DNA of 16,938 nt. Origin: Desulfuromonadales bacterium. Its GTDB lineage: Bacteria > Desulfobacterota > Desulfuromonadia > Desulfuromonadales > JACZKF01. Below the pieces are notes generated by a model. That model was not told where the DNA came from, searched no databases, and saw nothing but the letters and a program-made list of their open reading frames with translations. The translations under genes were made by a program, and so were the position numbers. The DNA is taken from assembly GCA_014860175.1 (NCBI GenBank), contig JACZKF010000351.1, positions 1-16,938 on the forward strand, in the 5' to 3' direction. Shown one piece after another: positions 5,901-13,838 of the stretch. Position 1 is the first letter of the stretch, and each line of letters begins with the position of its first letter.

Positions 5901-8225
5901 ATGCCCAAAACCTCCTTCCTCCAGCGGCTCGAACGGCTGATTTTCGCTTCCCGCTGGGCGATTATCGGGGTTTTTGCCCTGATGACCGCTCTCATGGCCT
6001 ATTCGGCCACCCACTTGCGCATCGATGCCGGCTTTAACAAGCTGCTGCCGCTGCAGCACGAATACATGCAGACCTTCGCCGAGCACGGTCGGGAGTTTGG
6101 CGGCGCCAACCGCATCCTCATCGCCCTGATGGCCCGCGACGGCGACATCTTTACCCCCGAATTCTTCGCCACCCTGGAGCGGGCGACGGACGACGTCTTC
6201 TTCGTGCCGGGGGTCGACCGGGCCCAGGTCAGCTCTCTCTTCACCCCCAACGTCCGCTTCACCGAAGTCATCGAGGACGGCATTGCCGGTGGCAACGTGG
6301 TCCCGGCCGATTTCCGGCCGACCGCGGCCGGGCTCGACCAAGTGCGGCAGAATATCCTCAAGGCCGGCATTGTCGGGCGCCTGGTGGCCAACGACTTCAC
6401 CGGCGCCATCATCAGCGCCCAGCTGCTGGAGACCGATCCCAACAGCGGCGAAAAGATTGACTACATTGCCGTCGGGCGCCTGCTGGAGGAGAAGATCCGT
6501 CTCCCGCACCAGAGCGAGACCGTCGATGTCCATATTATCGGCTTTGCCAAGGTGATCAGCGACATTGCCGACGGCGCGACCCGGATCGTTTTTTTCTTCC
6601 TGATCGCCATCGCCATAACGACCCTCCTCGTTTTCTTCTATACCCGCTGCGTCCGGCTGACACTGATTGCTATCGGCTGCTCCCTGCTGGCGGTGACCTG
6701 GCAACTCGGGCTCCTGCCTCTGCTCGGCTACGGTATCGATCCGATGGCGCTACTGGTCCCCTTTCTCGTCTTCGCCATCGGGGTCAGCCATGCGGTGCAG
6801 ATGATTACCGCCAATACCGCTGCCGTGCGGCACGGGGCCGGCAGTCTGGAAGCGGCCCAGACCAGCTTCCGGCAGCTGGTCGTCCCCGGCAGCATCGCCC
6901 TGGCGAGCGACACCATCGGTTTCATCGCCATCCACCTCATCGAGGTCCGGGTCATTCAGGAGATGGCGGTCACCGCCAGCCTCGGGGTGGCCGCCATCAT
7001 TCTGACCAATCTGGTGCTGCTGCCGGTCCTCCTGTCCCTGGTCGACTACGACCAGGCCTATCACCGCCGGGTCGACCAGCAGGCCCATATGCTGCGGCCG
7101 GTCTGGCATTTTTTCGCCCGGGCCAGCGAGCGGCGGCCGGCGATCGTCATCATCGTCATCTCCCTCGGCCTGCTCGGCTTCGGGCTGTGGCAGGGTTCGA
7201 CCATTCAGATCGGCGACATGCACAGCGGCGTCCCCGAACTGCGGGCCGATTCGCGCTACAATCGCGATAGCGAAGTCATCACCCGGCACTTTTCCATCGG
7301 CATCGACACCCTCACGGTCATCGTCGAGACCGGCCCGGAAGGGTGCATGGATTACGATGTCATGACCAATATCGACCAGTTTGCCTGGCGGATGCAGAAT
7401 GTGCCGGGGGTGCAGTCGGTCGTCTCGCTGCCTGGAGTTGCCAAGATCATCAATGCCGGCTGGAACGAAGGAAATCTCAAATGGCGGGTGCTGCCGCGCA
7501 ATCCGACCACCATGGTGCAGGCGGTCGGCTACGTGCCGACCAGCAGCGGTCTGCTTAACCCGGACTGCAGCGTGATGCCGGTGATGATCTTCACCGAAGA
7601 CCACAAGGCCGGGACCATCGCCACCATCGTCTCCGAGGTTAAGACGTTTCGCAGCGAGTCGGCCGTCCCGGGAGTATCCTATCGCCTGGCCACCGGCAAC
7701 GTCGGGGTCATGGCGGCCACCAATGAGGTGGTCGAGGCGGCCCAGTATCCGATTCTCCTCTGTGTCTTTGCCGCCGTGATCCTCCTCTGCTTCCTCGAGT
7801 TCCGGTCGCTGCGCTCGGTGCTGTGCATCCTTCTCCCCCTCGGGCTGGTTTCCATCCTCTCCTATGCCCTGATGAGCATCCTCGAGATCGGCCTGAAGGT
7901 GTCGACCCTGCCGGTGGTCGCCCTCGGCGTCGGCGTCGGCGTCGACTACGGCATCTATATTTTCAGCCGCCTGCGCAGCTATCTCGACCAGGGGCGCACT
8001 CTCACCGACGCCTACCTGCATACCCTGGCGATCACCGGCAACGGCGTGGTCTTCACCGGTGTCACCCTCGCCATCGGCGTCGCCACCTGGATCTTCTCCC
8101 CCTTGAAGTTCCAGGCCGACATGGGGATCCTGCTCACGTTCCTGTTCATCGTCAACATGCTCGGCGCCATCATTTTGCTGCCGGCCCTGGCCTGGTGGTT
8201 GCTGCCCAGGAGCCGGCAACAATAA
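5901..8225 (+). CDS. MMPL/RND-superfamily inner-membrane transporter
   Basis: The protein is 774 residues with the duplicated RND layout. TM1 is at about 19-37, a periplasmic domain follows to about 225, then TM2-TM6 (about 229-385). TM7 is at about 414-434, a second periplasmic domain follows to about 615, then TM8-TM12 to the C-terminus. The second half has GVGVDYGIY with Asp682-Tyr683, the likely proton-relay pair of TM10. The matching TM4 position reads IGVSHAVQM (Ser296-His297) and lacks the Asp-Tyr pair. Cys482 and Cys556 in the second periplasmic domain could form a disulfide. AGGAG (5889-5893) is 7 nt from the ATG. Family members move lipids and other hydrophobic molecules, and single-chain members form trimers. 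Substrate and direction are unknown here; fatty-acid transport is inferred from the neighbours. Confidence 0.9.
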   Translation: MPKTSFLQRLERLIFASRWAIIGVFALMTALMAYSATHLRIDAGFNKLLPLQHEYMQTFAEHGREFGGANRILIALMARDGDIFTPEFFATLERATDDVFFVPGVDRAQVSSLFTPNVRFTEVIEDGIAGGNVVPADFRPTAAGLDQVRQNILKAGIVGRLVANDFTGAIISAQLLETDPNSGEKIDYIAVGRLLEEKIRLPHQSETVDVHIIGFAKVISDIADGATRIVFFFLIAIAITTLLVFFYTRCVRLTLIAIGCSLLAVTWQLGLLPLLGYGIDPMALLVPFLVFAIGVSHAVQMITANTAAVRHGAGSLEAAQTSFRQLVVPGSIALASDTIGFIAIHLIEVRVIQEMAVTASLGVAAIILTNLVLLPVLLSLVDYDQAYHRRVDQQAHMLRPVWHFFARASERRPAIVIIVISLGLLGFGLWQGSTIQIGDMHSGVPELRADSRYNRDSEVITRHFSIGIDTLTVIVETGPEGCMDYDVMTNIDQFAWRMQNVPGVQSVVSLPGVAKIINAGWNEGNLKWRVLPRNPTTMVQAVGYVPTSSGLLNPDCSVMPVMIFTEDHKAGTIATIVSEVKTFRSESAVPGVSYRLATGNVGVMAATNEVVEAAQYPILLCVFAAVILLCFLEFRSLRSVLCILLPLGLVSILSYALMSILEIGLKVSTLPVVALGVGVGVDYGIYIFSRLRSYLDQGRTLTDAYLHTLAITGNGVVFTGVTLAIGVATWIFSPLKFQADMGILLTFLFIVNMLGAIILLPALAWWLLPRSRQQ

Positions 8226-8243
8226 AAAGATGTTCTAAAGAAA

Positions 8244-8259
8244 TTGACTTTCACGTAAA
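8244..8259. promoter_or_regulatory. Possible MerR (LiuR-type) operator over the promoter
   Basis: TTGACTTTCACGTAAA overlaps the -35 hexamer and half of the spacer. It agrees at 13 of 16 positions with the LiuR-like consensus TTTACGTTTACGTAAA as I remember it, and part of it (CTTTcacgtAAAG) is an imperfect palindrome. The cluster encodes a LiuR-like MerR protein, so binding is plausible. The consensus is recalled rather than looked up, and part of the match is simply the -35 element. Confidence 0.35.
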
Positions 8260-8272
8260 GGAGAAATATAAG
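8244..8272 (+). promoter_or_regulatory. Strong internal sigma70-type promoter before fadD
   Basis: TTGACT (8244-8249) and TATAAG (8267-8272) each miss the consensus at one position and are separated by exactly 17 bp. The AT-rich gap stands out from the GC-rich genes on both sides. Transcription would begin near 8279, about 30 nt before the fadD ATG. It would let the catabolic genes be expressed apart from the envelope module. Confidence 0.7.
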
Positions 8273-8308
8273 AGAATTTAAGAGGATCTCTCACTTCGGG
8301 GTCAGGCC

Positions 8309-10168
8309 ATGAGCAACTCCCCCTGTCAGTCGATCGTGCAGATCTTGCGGGAGAACGCCGGAAGATTCGCCGACCACCCCGCCCTCAGCTACAAGAAGGA
8401 GGGGGTCTGGACCAGCCTGACCTACCGCCAGTTCTACGAGCGGATCGTGATGGCCGCCCGCGGTCTGCGCCTGGCCGGTATCCGGCCGGGCGACCGGGTG
8501 ATCATCCTCTCCGAAAACCGGGCCGGCTGGGCGATCGCCGATTTCGGGGTGCAGGCCGCCCGCGGCGTACCGGTTCCGGTCTATCCCACCAGCCTCCCCG
8601 AACAGCTCGCCTATATCATCCGTCACACCGGGGCGAAAATCGTCTTCGTCTCCACCCGCCAGCAGTACCGTAAACTTCTGAGCGTCCGGGAGCAGATTCC
8701 CGGAGTCGAGATGGTGGTCTCCTTCGAACGCTTCCTCGATGACCGTGCTCTACCCGTGCATACCCTTTACCAACTGCTGGAGATATCCCATCCGCTGACC
8801 GCCGAGGAACGAGGGGTGATCGAAGGGGACATCGCGCAGATACAGGGGGGCGATCTGCTCTCCATCATCTACACTTCCGGCACCACCGGCGTCCCCAAAG
8901 GGGTCATGCTGACCCACGGCAACATGCTGAGCAATGCCCGCAACGGTCTGGCCATGCTCGGCGAGATCCGGCCGCGGGAGCTCTTTCTCAGCTTTCTGCC
9001 GCTGAGCCATGTGCTGGAGCGGACCGCCGGCTATCACGCGCCGCTGATCTGCGGGGCGCAGGTCGCCTTCGCCGAAAGCATGGAAAAGGTGGTGGAGAAT
9101 GTCGCCGAAGTGCGGCCGACGATGATGGTCACCGTGCCGAGACTGCTGGAGAAGATTTACTCGCGAATCCATGAAAGCGTGCACCAGGGGCCGACCGTTC
9201 AGCGACAGATTTTTCACTGGGCTCTGGACGTCGGCCGGCAGTATGTCCACTGCCGCTATGTCGAGCGCCAACCCCCCGGCGCCCTGAGGGTTCGTTATCG
9301 CCTCGCCGACAATCTGGTGTTCCGCAAGATCCGCCAGCGCTTCGGCGGCCGCCTGCGCTACCTGATCTGCGGCGGCGCCCCCCTCGACCGGACCATCAAC
9401 GAATTCATGTGGATTATCGGCATTCCTACTTTTGAGGGGTACGGCTTGACGGAAACCAGCCCGGCCGTGACTCTCAATACTTTTCAGCATTTGCGCTTCG
9501 GCGCCGTCGGCACGGCGCTGCCGCAGACCGAGGTCAGGACGGCGCAGGATGGTGAACTGCTGGTTCGGGGACCGCAGGTGATGCTAGGATATTACCGGGA
9601 CCCGGCGGCCACCGCCGAGGCGGTCGATGCCGAGGGGTGGCTGCACACCGGTGATATCGCCCGCATCGATGCCGACGGCTTCGTCCAGATCGTCGACCGC
9701 AAAAAGGAGCTCATCATCACCGCCGGCGGTAAAAACATTGCTCCGCAGCCGATTGAAAACGCCCTCAAGCGCGACAAGTACATCTCCCAGGCCCTGGTCT
9801 GCGGCGACCGTCAGCCGTTTCTGGCGGCGCTGCTGACCCCCAACCTCGAGCGGCTGCTGGAACTGGCCCAGCAGGAGCAGATCACCTATATCGATATCGC
9901 CGATCTGGTGGCCAGCCCGCAGGTGACGCAGCTGTTTGCCGAGCGGGTGCGGCAGATCAATGATCACCTTCCCCCGTGGGAAACGATCAAGAAGTTCGCC
10001 GTTCTACCGCGCGACTTCTGCGTTGAGGAAGGGGAGCTGACGCCGACGCTGAAACTGCGCCGCAAGATAATCGGCGAAAAGTACCGGGAGCGGATCGAGG
10101 CGCTGTTCAGCGCCGAGAACCAAGCTGACGATGGCCGGGAAAAACTTCCGATGGGAGGAACACGATGA
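8309..10168 (+). CDS. fadD: Long-chain fatty-acid--CoA ligase (AMP-forming)
   Basis: This 619-residue member of the AMP-binding ANL superfamily would convert a fatty acid, ATP and CoA to acyl-CoA. Motifs are the nucleotide-binding YTSGTTGVPKG from residue 188, EGYGLTETSP from 376, HTGDIARIDADGFVQIVDRKKE ending near 467, and ELTPTLKLRRK with the likely catalytic Lys582. The N-terminus (ALSYKKEGVWTSLTYRQF) resembles the COG1022 long-chain type. There is no signal peptide or membrane segment, so it is probably cytoplasmic or peripheral at the membrane, where it could trap incoming fatty acid. The ATG follows the internal promoter by about 30 nt; the GGGGT at 8298-8302 is only a weak ribosome site. 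The stop overlaps the fadN start in ATGA, implying translational coupling. Chain-length preference cannot be read from sequence; the fadD symbol is functional, not proven orthology. Confidence 0.88.
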   Translation: MSNSPCQSIVQILRENAGRFADHPALSYKKEGVWTSLTYRQFYERIVMAARGLRLAGIRPGDRVIILSENRAGWAIADFGVQAARGVPVPVYPTSLPEQLAYIIRHTGAKIVFVSTRQQYRKLLSVREQIPGVEMVVSFERFLDDRALPVHTLYQLLEISHPLTAEERGVIEGDIAQIQGGDLLSIIYTSGTTGVPKGVMLTHGNMLSNARNGLAMLGEIRPRELFLSFLPLSHVLERTAGYHAPLICGAQVAFAESMEKVVENVAEVRPTMMVTVPRLLEKIYSRIHESVHQGPTVQRQIFHWALDVGRQYVHCRYVERQPPGALRVRYRLADNLVFRKIRQRFGGRLRYLICGGAPLDRTINEFMWIIGIPTFEGYGLTETSPAVTLNTFQHLRFGAVGTALPQTEVRTAQDGELLVRGPQVMLGYYRDPAATAEAVDAEGWLHTGDIARIDADGFVQIVDRKKELIITAGGKNIAPQPIENALKRDKYISQALVCGDRQPFLAALLTPNLERLLELAQQEQITYIDIADLVASPQVTQLFAERVRQINDHLPPWETIKKFAVLPRDFCVEEGELTPTLKLRRKIIGEKYRERIEALFSAENQADDGREKLPMGGTR

Positions 10169-12549
10169 GACAGATAAAGCGGGTAGGGGTGATTGGGGCG
10201 GGGGTGATGGGAGCCGCCATCGCTGCCCATCTTGCCAACGCCGGGCTCGATGTTCTGCTGCTCGACCGGACCCCCGGGGAACTGACGGCAGAGGAAGAGG
10301 AGAGGGGGCTGACGCTCGCGAGTCCGGCGGTACGCAACCGCCTGGCGGAGCAGGGGGTGGCCGGGGCGCTCCAGGCCAAGCCGGCCGCTTTCTTCCTCCC
10401 CGATTATCGCCGGCAGGTGCAGACCGGCAATCTGACCGACGACCTGGTGCGCCTTGGCCAGTGCGACTGGGTCCTCGAGGCGGTGATCGAGAACCTGGAG
10501 ATCAAACGGCAGCTGCTGGAGACGGTGGCGCCGCATCTGGCCGACGAGGCGGTTCTGTCCACCAACACCAGCGGGTTGTCGATCAACGAGCTGGCCACTG
10601 TCCTCCCCCCGGCGCTGCGGAAAAACTTCCTGGTGACCCACTTCTTCAATCCGCCGCGCTATATGCGGCTGCTGGAGGTGGTCGGCGCCCGCGACACCGA
10701 TCCGGGGCTGCTCCAGGCGATGGCCGCCTTTCTCTCCCGCCATCTCGGTAAGGGGGTGGTCTTCGCCAAGGATACCCCCAACTTCATCGCCAACCGCATC
10801 GGCGTTTATGCCATCTACAAGTCGATGGAGCATATGCTGGCGATGGGGTTGACGGTGGAGGAAGTCGATGCCGTCGCCGGCCCGGCCTCGGCCCGTCCGA
10901 AAAGCGCCACCTTTCGCACCGCCGACCTGGTCGGCATCGACACCCTGGTGCACGTCGGTCGCAACTCCTACCGGTTTCTCCCCGACGACGATGAACGCGA
11001 CGTCTTCCAGGTCCCCGAGTTCATGGCCGAGATGGTGGAGAAGGGTCTGCTCGGCCAAAAGAGCCGGCGCGGCTTCTACCGCCAGGAGAAAGGAGAGGGG
11101 GGGCGGCAGCTCTTCTTCTACGATTACCGCAGCGGCGACTACCAGCCGGCGGCCAAGCCGAAATTTCCTTCGGTGGAGGCGGCCAAGCAGGTCGGCGATC
11201 CGGGGGAGCGGCTGCAGCTGCTGCTCGCCGGCCACGATCCGGCCGCCGACTTTGCCTGGCGCACCCTGCGCGATACCCTGATCTACACCGTCAAGCGGAT
11301 ACCTGAAATTGCCGACGACATCGTCAATGTCGGTAATGCCATGCGCTGGGGATTCAACTGGGAGCTCGGTCCCTTCGAGATGTTCGACGCCCTCGGCGTC
11401 GCCTCCTTTGTCGAACGCGCCCGCCGGGACGGCGTCGCCGTGCCGGAACTCCTCGCCGGGGTGGAGTGCTTCTACAAGTTCGAGGGGGGGAAGAAATTCT
11501 ATCTCGACCTGCTCAGCGGCGCTTACCGGCCGATCCCCTCCACCCCCGAGCGGATCGATCTCACCATTCTAAAAAAAGGGGGGGGGCTGGTCGAGGGGAA
11601 CGGCAACGGCTCCATCCTCGATCTGGGCGACGGCGTCTTCGCCCTGGAGTTTCACTCCAAGATGAATGCCATCGGCGGCGATCTGCTGGCGCTGACCCAC
11701 AAGGCCCTCAAACGGGCCGAAGAGGAGGGGGTCGGCCTGGTGATCGGCAACCAGGGGGCTAACTTCTCCGTCGGCGCCAACCTGATGGTGCTGGCGGTCG
11801 CCCTGGCCGAAGGGGCCTTCGACGACGTCAACCTGGCGGTGCGCGCCTTTCAGAAGGCGACCATGGCGCTGAAATATTCCCGGGTACCGGTGGTCGCCGC
11901 CCCCTTCGGCCTGACCCTGGGAGGGGGGTGTGAATTCTGCCTGCACGCCGACGCCATCAACGCCCACGCCGAGACCTACATGGGGCTGGTGGAGATCGGC
12001 GTCGGCCTGCTGCCGGCGGGCGGCGGCACCAAGGAGCTGGCGCTGCGGGCCATCCGTCTGGCCGAGCGCTACGATACCGACGTCTCCCCCTTCATCTTCA
12101 AGAACTTCCAGACCATCGCCATGGCCAAGGTGTCGACGGCGGCGGCCGAACTGCCCGGCCTCGGTTTCATGGACGAAGGGGATGCCATCACCATGGACCG
12201 CGATCGCCTGCTGGCCGATGCCAAACAGAAGGTGCTTGCCCTGGCCGGCAACTATCGTCCCGGCCGACCGGAAGAGGAGCTCAAGGCCCCCGGCCGGGGG
12301 GTGGCGGCCAGCATCAAGGCGCAGCTCTGGAATCTGCAGACGGGCGGTTTCATCACCCCCTATGAAGCCGAGATGGGCGGCGTCATCGCCGGAGTGATTA
12401 CCGGCGGCGACCTGCCGGCCGGCACCCTGATTTCCGAGCCCTACCTGCTGGAGCTGGAGCGCGAGGGGTTCCTCAAGCTGTGCGGCCATCCGAAGACGGC
12501 CGAGCGCATCCAGCACATGCTGAAAAAAGGGAAGCCGCTGCGCAACTAA
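10165..12549 (+). CDS. fadN: Bifunctional 3-hydroxyacyl-CoA dehydrogenase / enoyl-CoA hydratase, FadN type
   Basis: The 794-residue fusion has the dehydrogenase first and the hydratase second, as in Bacillus FadN (about 790 residues) and opposite to E. coli FadB. The NAD-binding Rossmann motif GAGVMG is at 11-16. Expected dehydrogenase residues are present: Ser136 (NTSGLS), His159 (THFFNPP), Glu171 (LLEVV) and Asn210 (NFIANRIG). The hydratase half starts near 483 and has ANFSVGANL and LTLGGGCEF oxyanion loops, with both candidate catalytic acids, Glu590 and Glu610. It would hydrate trans-2-enoyl-CoA and oxidise 3-hydroxyacyl-CoA to 3-ketoacyl-CoA. GGGAGG (10153-10158) is 6 nt from the ATG, which overlaps the fadD stop by 4 bp. 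A run of A7 then G9 lies in the linker at residues 469-474. fadA follows after 47 nt. Confidence 0.92.
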   Translation: MRQIKRVGVIGAGVMGAAIAAHLANAGLDVLLLDRTPGELTAEEEERGLTLASPAVRNRLAEQGVAGALQAKPAAFFLPDYRRQVQTGNLTDDLVRLGQCDWVLEAVIENLEIKRQLLETVAPHLADEAVLSTNTSGLSINELATVLPPALRKNFLVTHFFNPPRYMRLLEVVGARDTDPGLLQAMAAFLSRHLGKGVVFAKDTPNFIANRIGVYAIYKSMEHMLAMGLTVEEVDAVAGPASARPKSATFRTADLVGIDTLVHVGRNSYRFLPDDDERDVFQVPEFMAEMVEKGLLGQKSRRGFYRQEKGEGGRQLFFYDYRSGDYQPAAKPKFPSVEAAKQVGDPGERLQLLLAGHDPAADFAWRTLRDTLIYTVKRIPEIADDIVNVGNAMRWGFNWELGPFEMFDALGVASFVERARRDGVAVPELLAGVECFYKFEGGKKFYLDLLSGAYRPIPSTPERIDLTILKKGGGLVEGNGNGSILDLGDGVFALEFHSKMNAIGGDLLALTHKALKRAEEEGVGLVIGNQGANFSVGANLMVLAVALAEGAFDDVNLAVRAFQKATMALKYSRVPVVAAPFGLTLGGGCEFCLHADAINAHAETYMGLVEIGVGLLPAGGGTKELALRAIRLAERYDTDVSPFIFKNFQTIAMAKVSTAAAELPGLGFMDEGDAITMDRDRLLADAKQKVLALAGNYRPGRPEEELKAPGRGVAASIKAQLWNLQTGGFITPYEAEMGGVIAGVITGGDLPAGTLISEPYLLELEREGFLKLCGHPKTAERIQHMLKKGKPLRN
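11571..11586 (+). repeat. A7G9 homopolymer tract in the fadN linker
   Basis: Seven A (11571-11577) then nine G (11578-11586), read in frame as ctA AAA AAA GGG GGG GGG, encode L-K-K-G-G-G between the dehydrogenase and hydratase halves. A_AAA_AAA in this phase is a classic -1 ribosomal slippery heptamer, and the G run is prone to replication or transcription slippage. A -1 shift would run on to a stop at 11762 and leave a dehydrogenase-only product. Confidence 0.6.
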
Positions 12550-12556
12550 ACGATTC

Positions 12557-12570
12557 CGGGGCGCGCCCCG
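12557..12570. repeat. 14-bp perfect GC palindrome between fadN and fadA
   Basis: CGGGGCGCGCCCCG is its own reverse complement and lies 7 nt after the fadN stop. No T-run follows, so it is not a convincing terminator. It may only be a local mRNA structure. Confidence 0.4.
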
Positions 12571-12596
12571 CCCCGGCAAAGATATCGGAGGCTCAT

Positions 12597-13769
12597 ATGA
12601 GATCAGCCTATATTCTGGCCGCCTACCGCACCGCCGGCTGCCGCGCCAAGCGCGGCAAGTTCAAGGACATGCGCCCCGACGACCTGGCGGCCGCGGCCCT
12701 GCAGGGGCTCGTCGCCCGCACCGGCATCGATCCGGGGGAGGTCGAGGATGTGATTCTCGGCTGCGCCTTTCCGGAAGGAGAGCAGGGGATGAACGTCGCC
12801 CGGGTGGCGGCGATGAAAGCCGGCTTCCCCACGGAGGTGCCGGCGCAGACCGTCAACCGCTTCTGCTCCTCGGGGCTGCAGGCGATCGCTCTGGCGGCCG
12901 AGCGGATCATCGCCGGCTTTGCCGACTGCATCATCGCCGGTGGTACCGAATCGATGAGCGTGGTGCCGATGGGGGGAAACAAGTTCAGCGCCAACCCGAC
13001 CCTGGTCGCCGCCTGGCCCGAGACCTACGCCTCCATGGGGATCACCGCCGAACTGCTGGCGAGCCGCTACGACATCTCCCGCACCGACCAGGACAACTTC
13101 GCCCTCGGCAGCCACCAGAAGGCGGCCGCCGCTCTCGAGTCCGGCCGCTTCGCCGAGGAGATCATCCCGGTACAGATCGAGAACGTCGCCCTGGTCAACG
13201 GCAAGATCGAACGGCGGCCGGAGACGGTGGCCGCCGATGACGGCGTTCGCGCCGACACCACCCTGGAGGGTTTGGCCAGGCTCAAGCCGGCTTTCAAGGT
13301 CGACGGCTCGGTTACCGCCGGCAACGCCTCGCAGATGACCGACGGCGCGGCGGCGGTGCTGGTCGTTTCGGAGGAGTTCCTGCGGCGTCACGGCGGCTCG
13401 CCGCTGGCCCGCTACTGCTCCTTCGCGGTGCGGGGGGTGGCGCCGGAGATCATGGGGATCGGCCCCGTCGCCGCGGTGCCGGTCGCCTTGCGGATGGCCG
13501 GCCTGCGGCAGGAAGAGATCGAGCTGATCGAACTCAACGAAGCGTTCGCCGTCCAGGCGCTGGCAGTGATCCGGGATCTGGGGCTCGACCCCGAGCGGAT
13601 CAACGTCAACGGCGGCGCCATCGCTCTCGGCCACCCCCTCGGCTGTACCGGCGCCAAACTGACTGCCACGCTCCTGGCGGAAATGGGGCGGCGCCAGCTC
13701 CGTTACGGCATGGTCACCATGTGCGTCGGCGGCGGCATGGGGGCGGCAGGGATTTTCGAGCGGCTGTAG
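12597..13769 (+). CDS. fadA: Acetyl-CoA C-acyltransferase (3-ketoacyl-CoA thiolase)
   Basis: The 390-residue protein has the standard thiolase length and catalyses thiolytic release of acetyl-CoA from 3-ketoacyl-CoA. The nucleophile Cys90 is in VNRFCSSGLQA. His346 is in GGAIALGHPLGCTGA and the general-base Cys376 is in MCVGGGMGAAG, so all three catalytic motifs are intact. The ATG at 12597 has GGAGG (12587-12591) 5 nt upstream and begins MRSAYILAAYRT, the normal thiolase start. The same frame is open back to 12480, but that extension overlaps fadN and has no family support. It lies between fadN and fadE, the order seen in Bacillus fadNAE, which argues for a degradative role over acetoacetyl-CoA synthesis. 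Confidence 0.93.
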   Translation: MRSAYILAAYRTAGCRAKRGKFKDMRPDDLAAAALQGLVARTGIDPGEVEDVILGCAFPEGEQGMNVARVAAMKAGFPTEVPAQTVNRFCSSGLQAIALAAERIIAGFADCIIAGGTESMSVVPMGGNKFSANPTLVAAWPETYASMGITAELLASRYDISRTDQDNFALGSHQKAAAALESGRFAEEIIPVQIENVALVNGKIERRPETVAADDGVRADTTLEGLARLKPAFKVDGSVTAGNASQMTDGAAAVLVVSEEFLRRHGGSPLARYCSFAVRGVAPEIMGIGPVAAVPVALRMAGLRQEEIELIELNEAFAVQALAVIRDLGLDPERINVNGGAIALGHPLGCTGAKLTATLLAEMGRRQLRYGMVTMCVGGGMGAAGIFERL

Positions 13770-13773
13770 AAGC

Positions 13774-13818
13774 CGCCCGGGCCGGTAAGACCACAATCCG
13801 GGCGAGTCTGCCTCGCCC
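13774..13818 (+). promoter_or_regulatory. Two mutually exclusive hairpins between fadA and fadE
   Basis: CGCCCGG (13774-13780) can pair with CCGGGCG (13798-13804). GGGCGAG (13800-13806) can pair with CTCGCCC (13812-13818) across a 5-nt loop. The stems share bases 13800-13804. Only TT follows the second stem, so termination would be weak at best. The arrangement resembles an attenuator but may be chance in GC-rich DNA. Confidence 0.3.
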
Positions 13819-13838
13819 TTGCCAAGTCGAGGTGAATC

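Noticed and set aside
4761..6704. A 647-codon - strand open frame opposite the YCF48 gene and the first part of the MMPL gene
   Set aside because: Rich in Gly, Gln, Asp and Glu with no domain, and fully antisense to well-supported genes; a shadow frame. The similar frame at 6750-8222 is rejected for the same reason.
12480..12596. Upstream extension of the thiolase into fadN
   Set aside because: The ATG at 12597 has a well-spaced GGAGG and gives the normal thiolase N-terminus; the extension overlaps fadN and has no homologous look.
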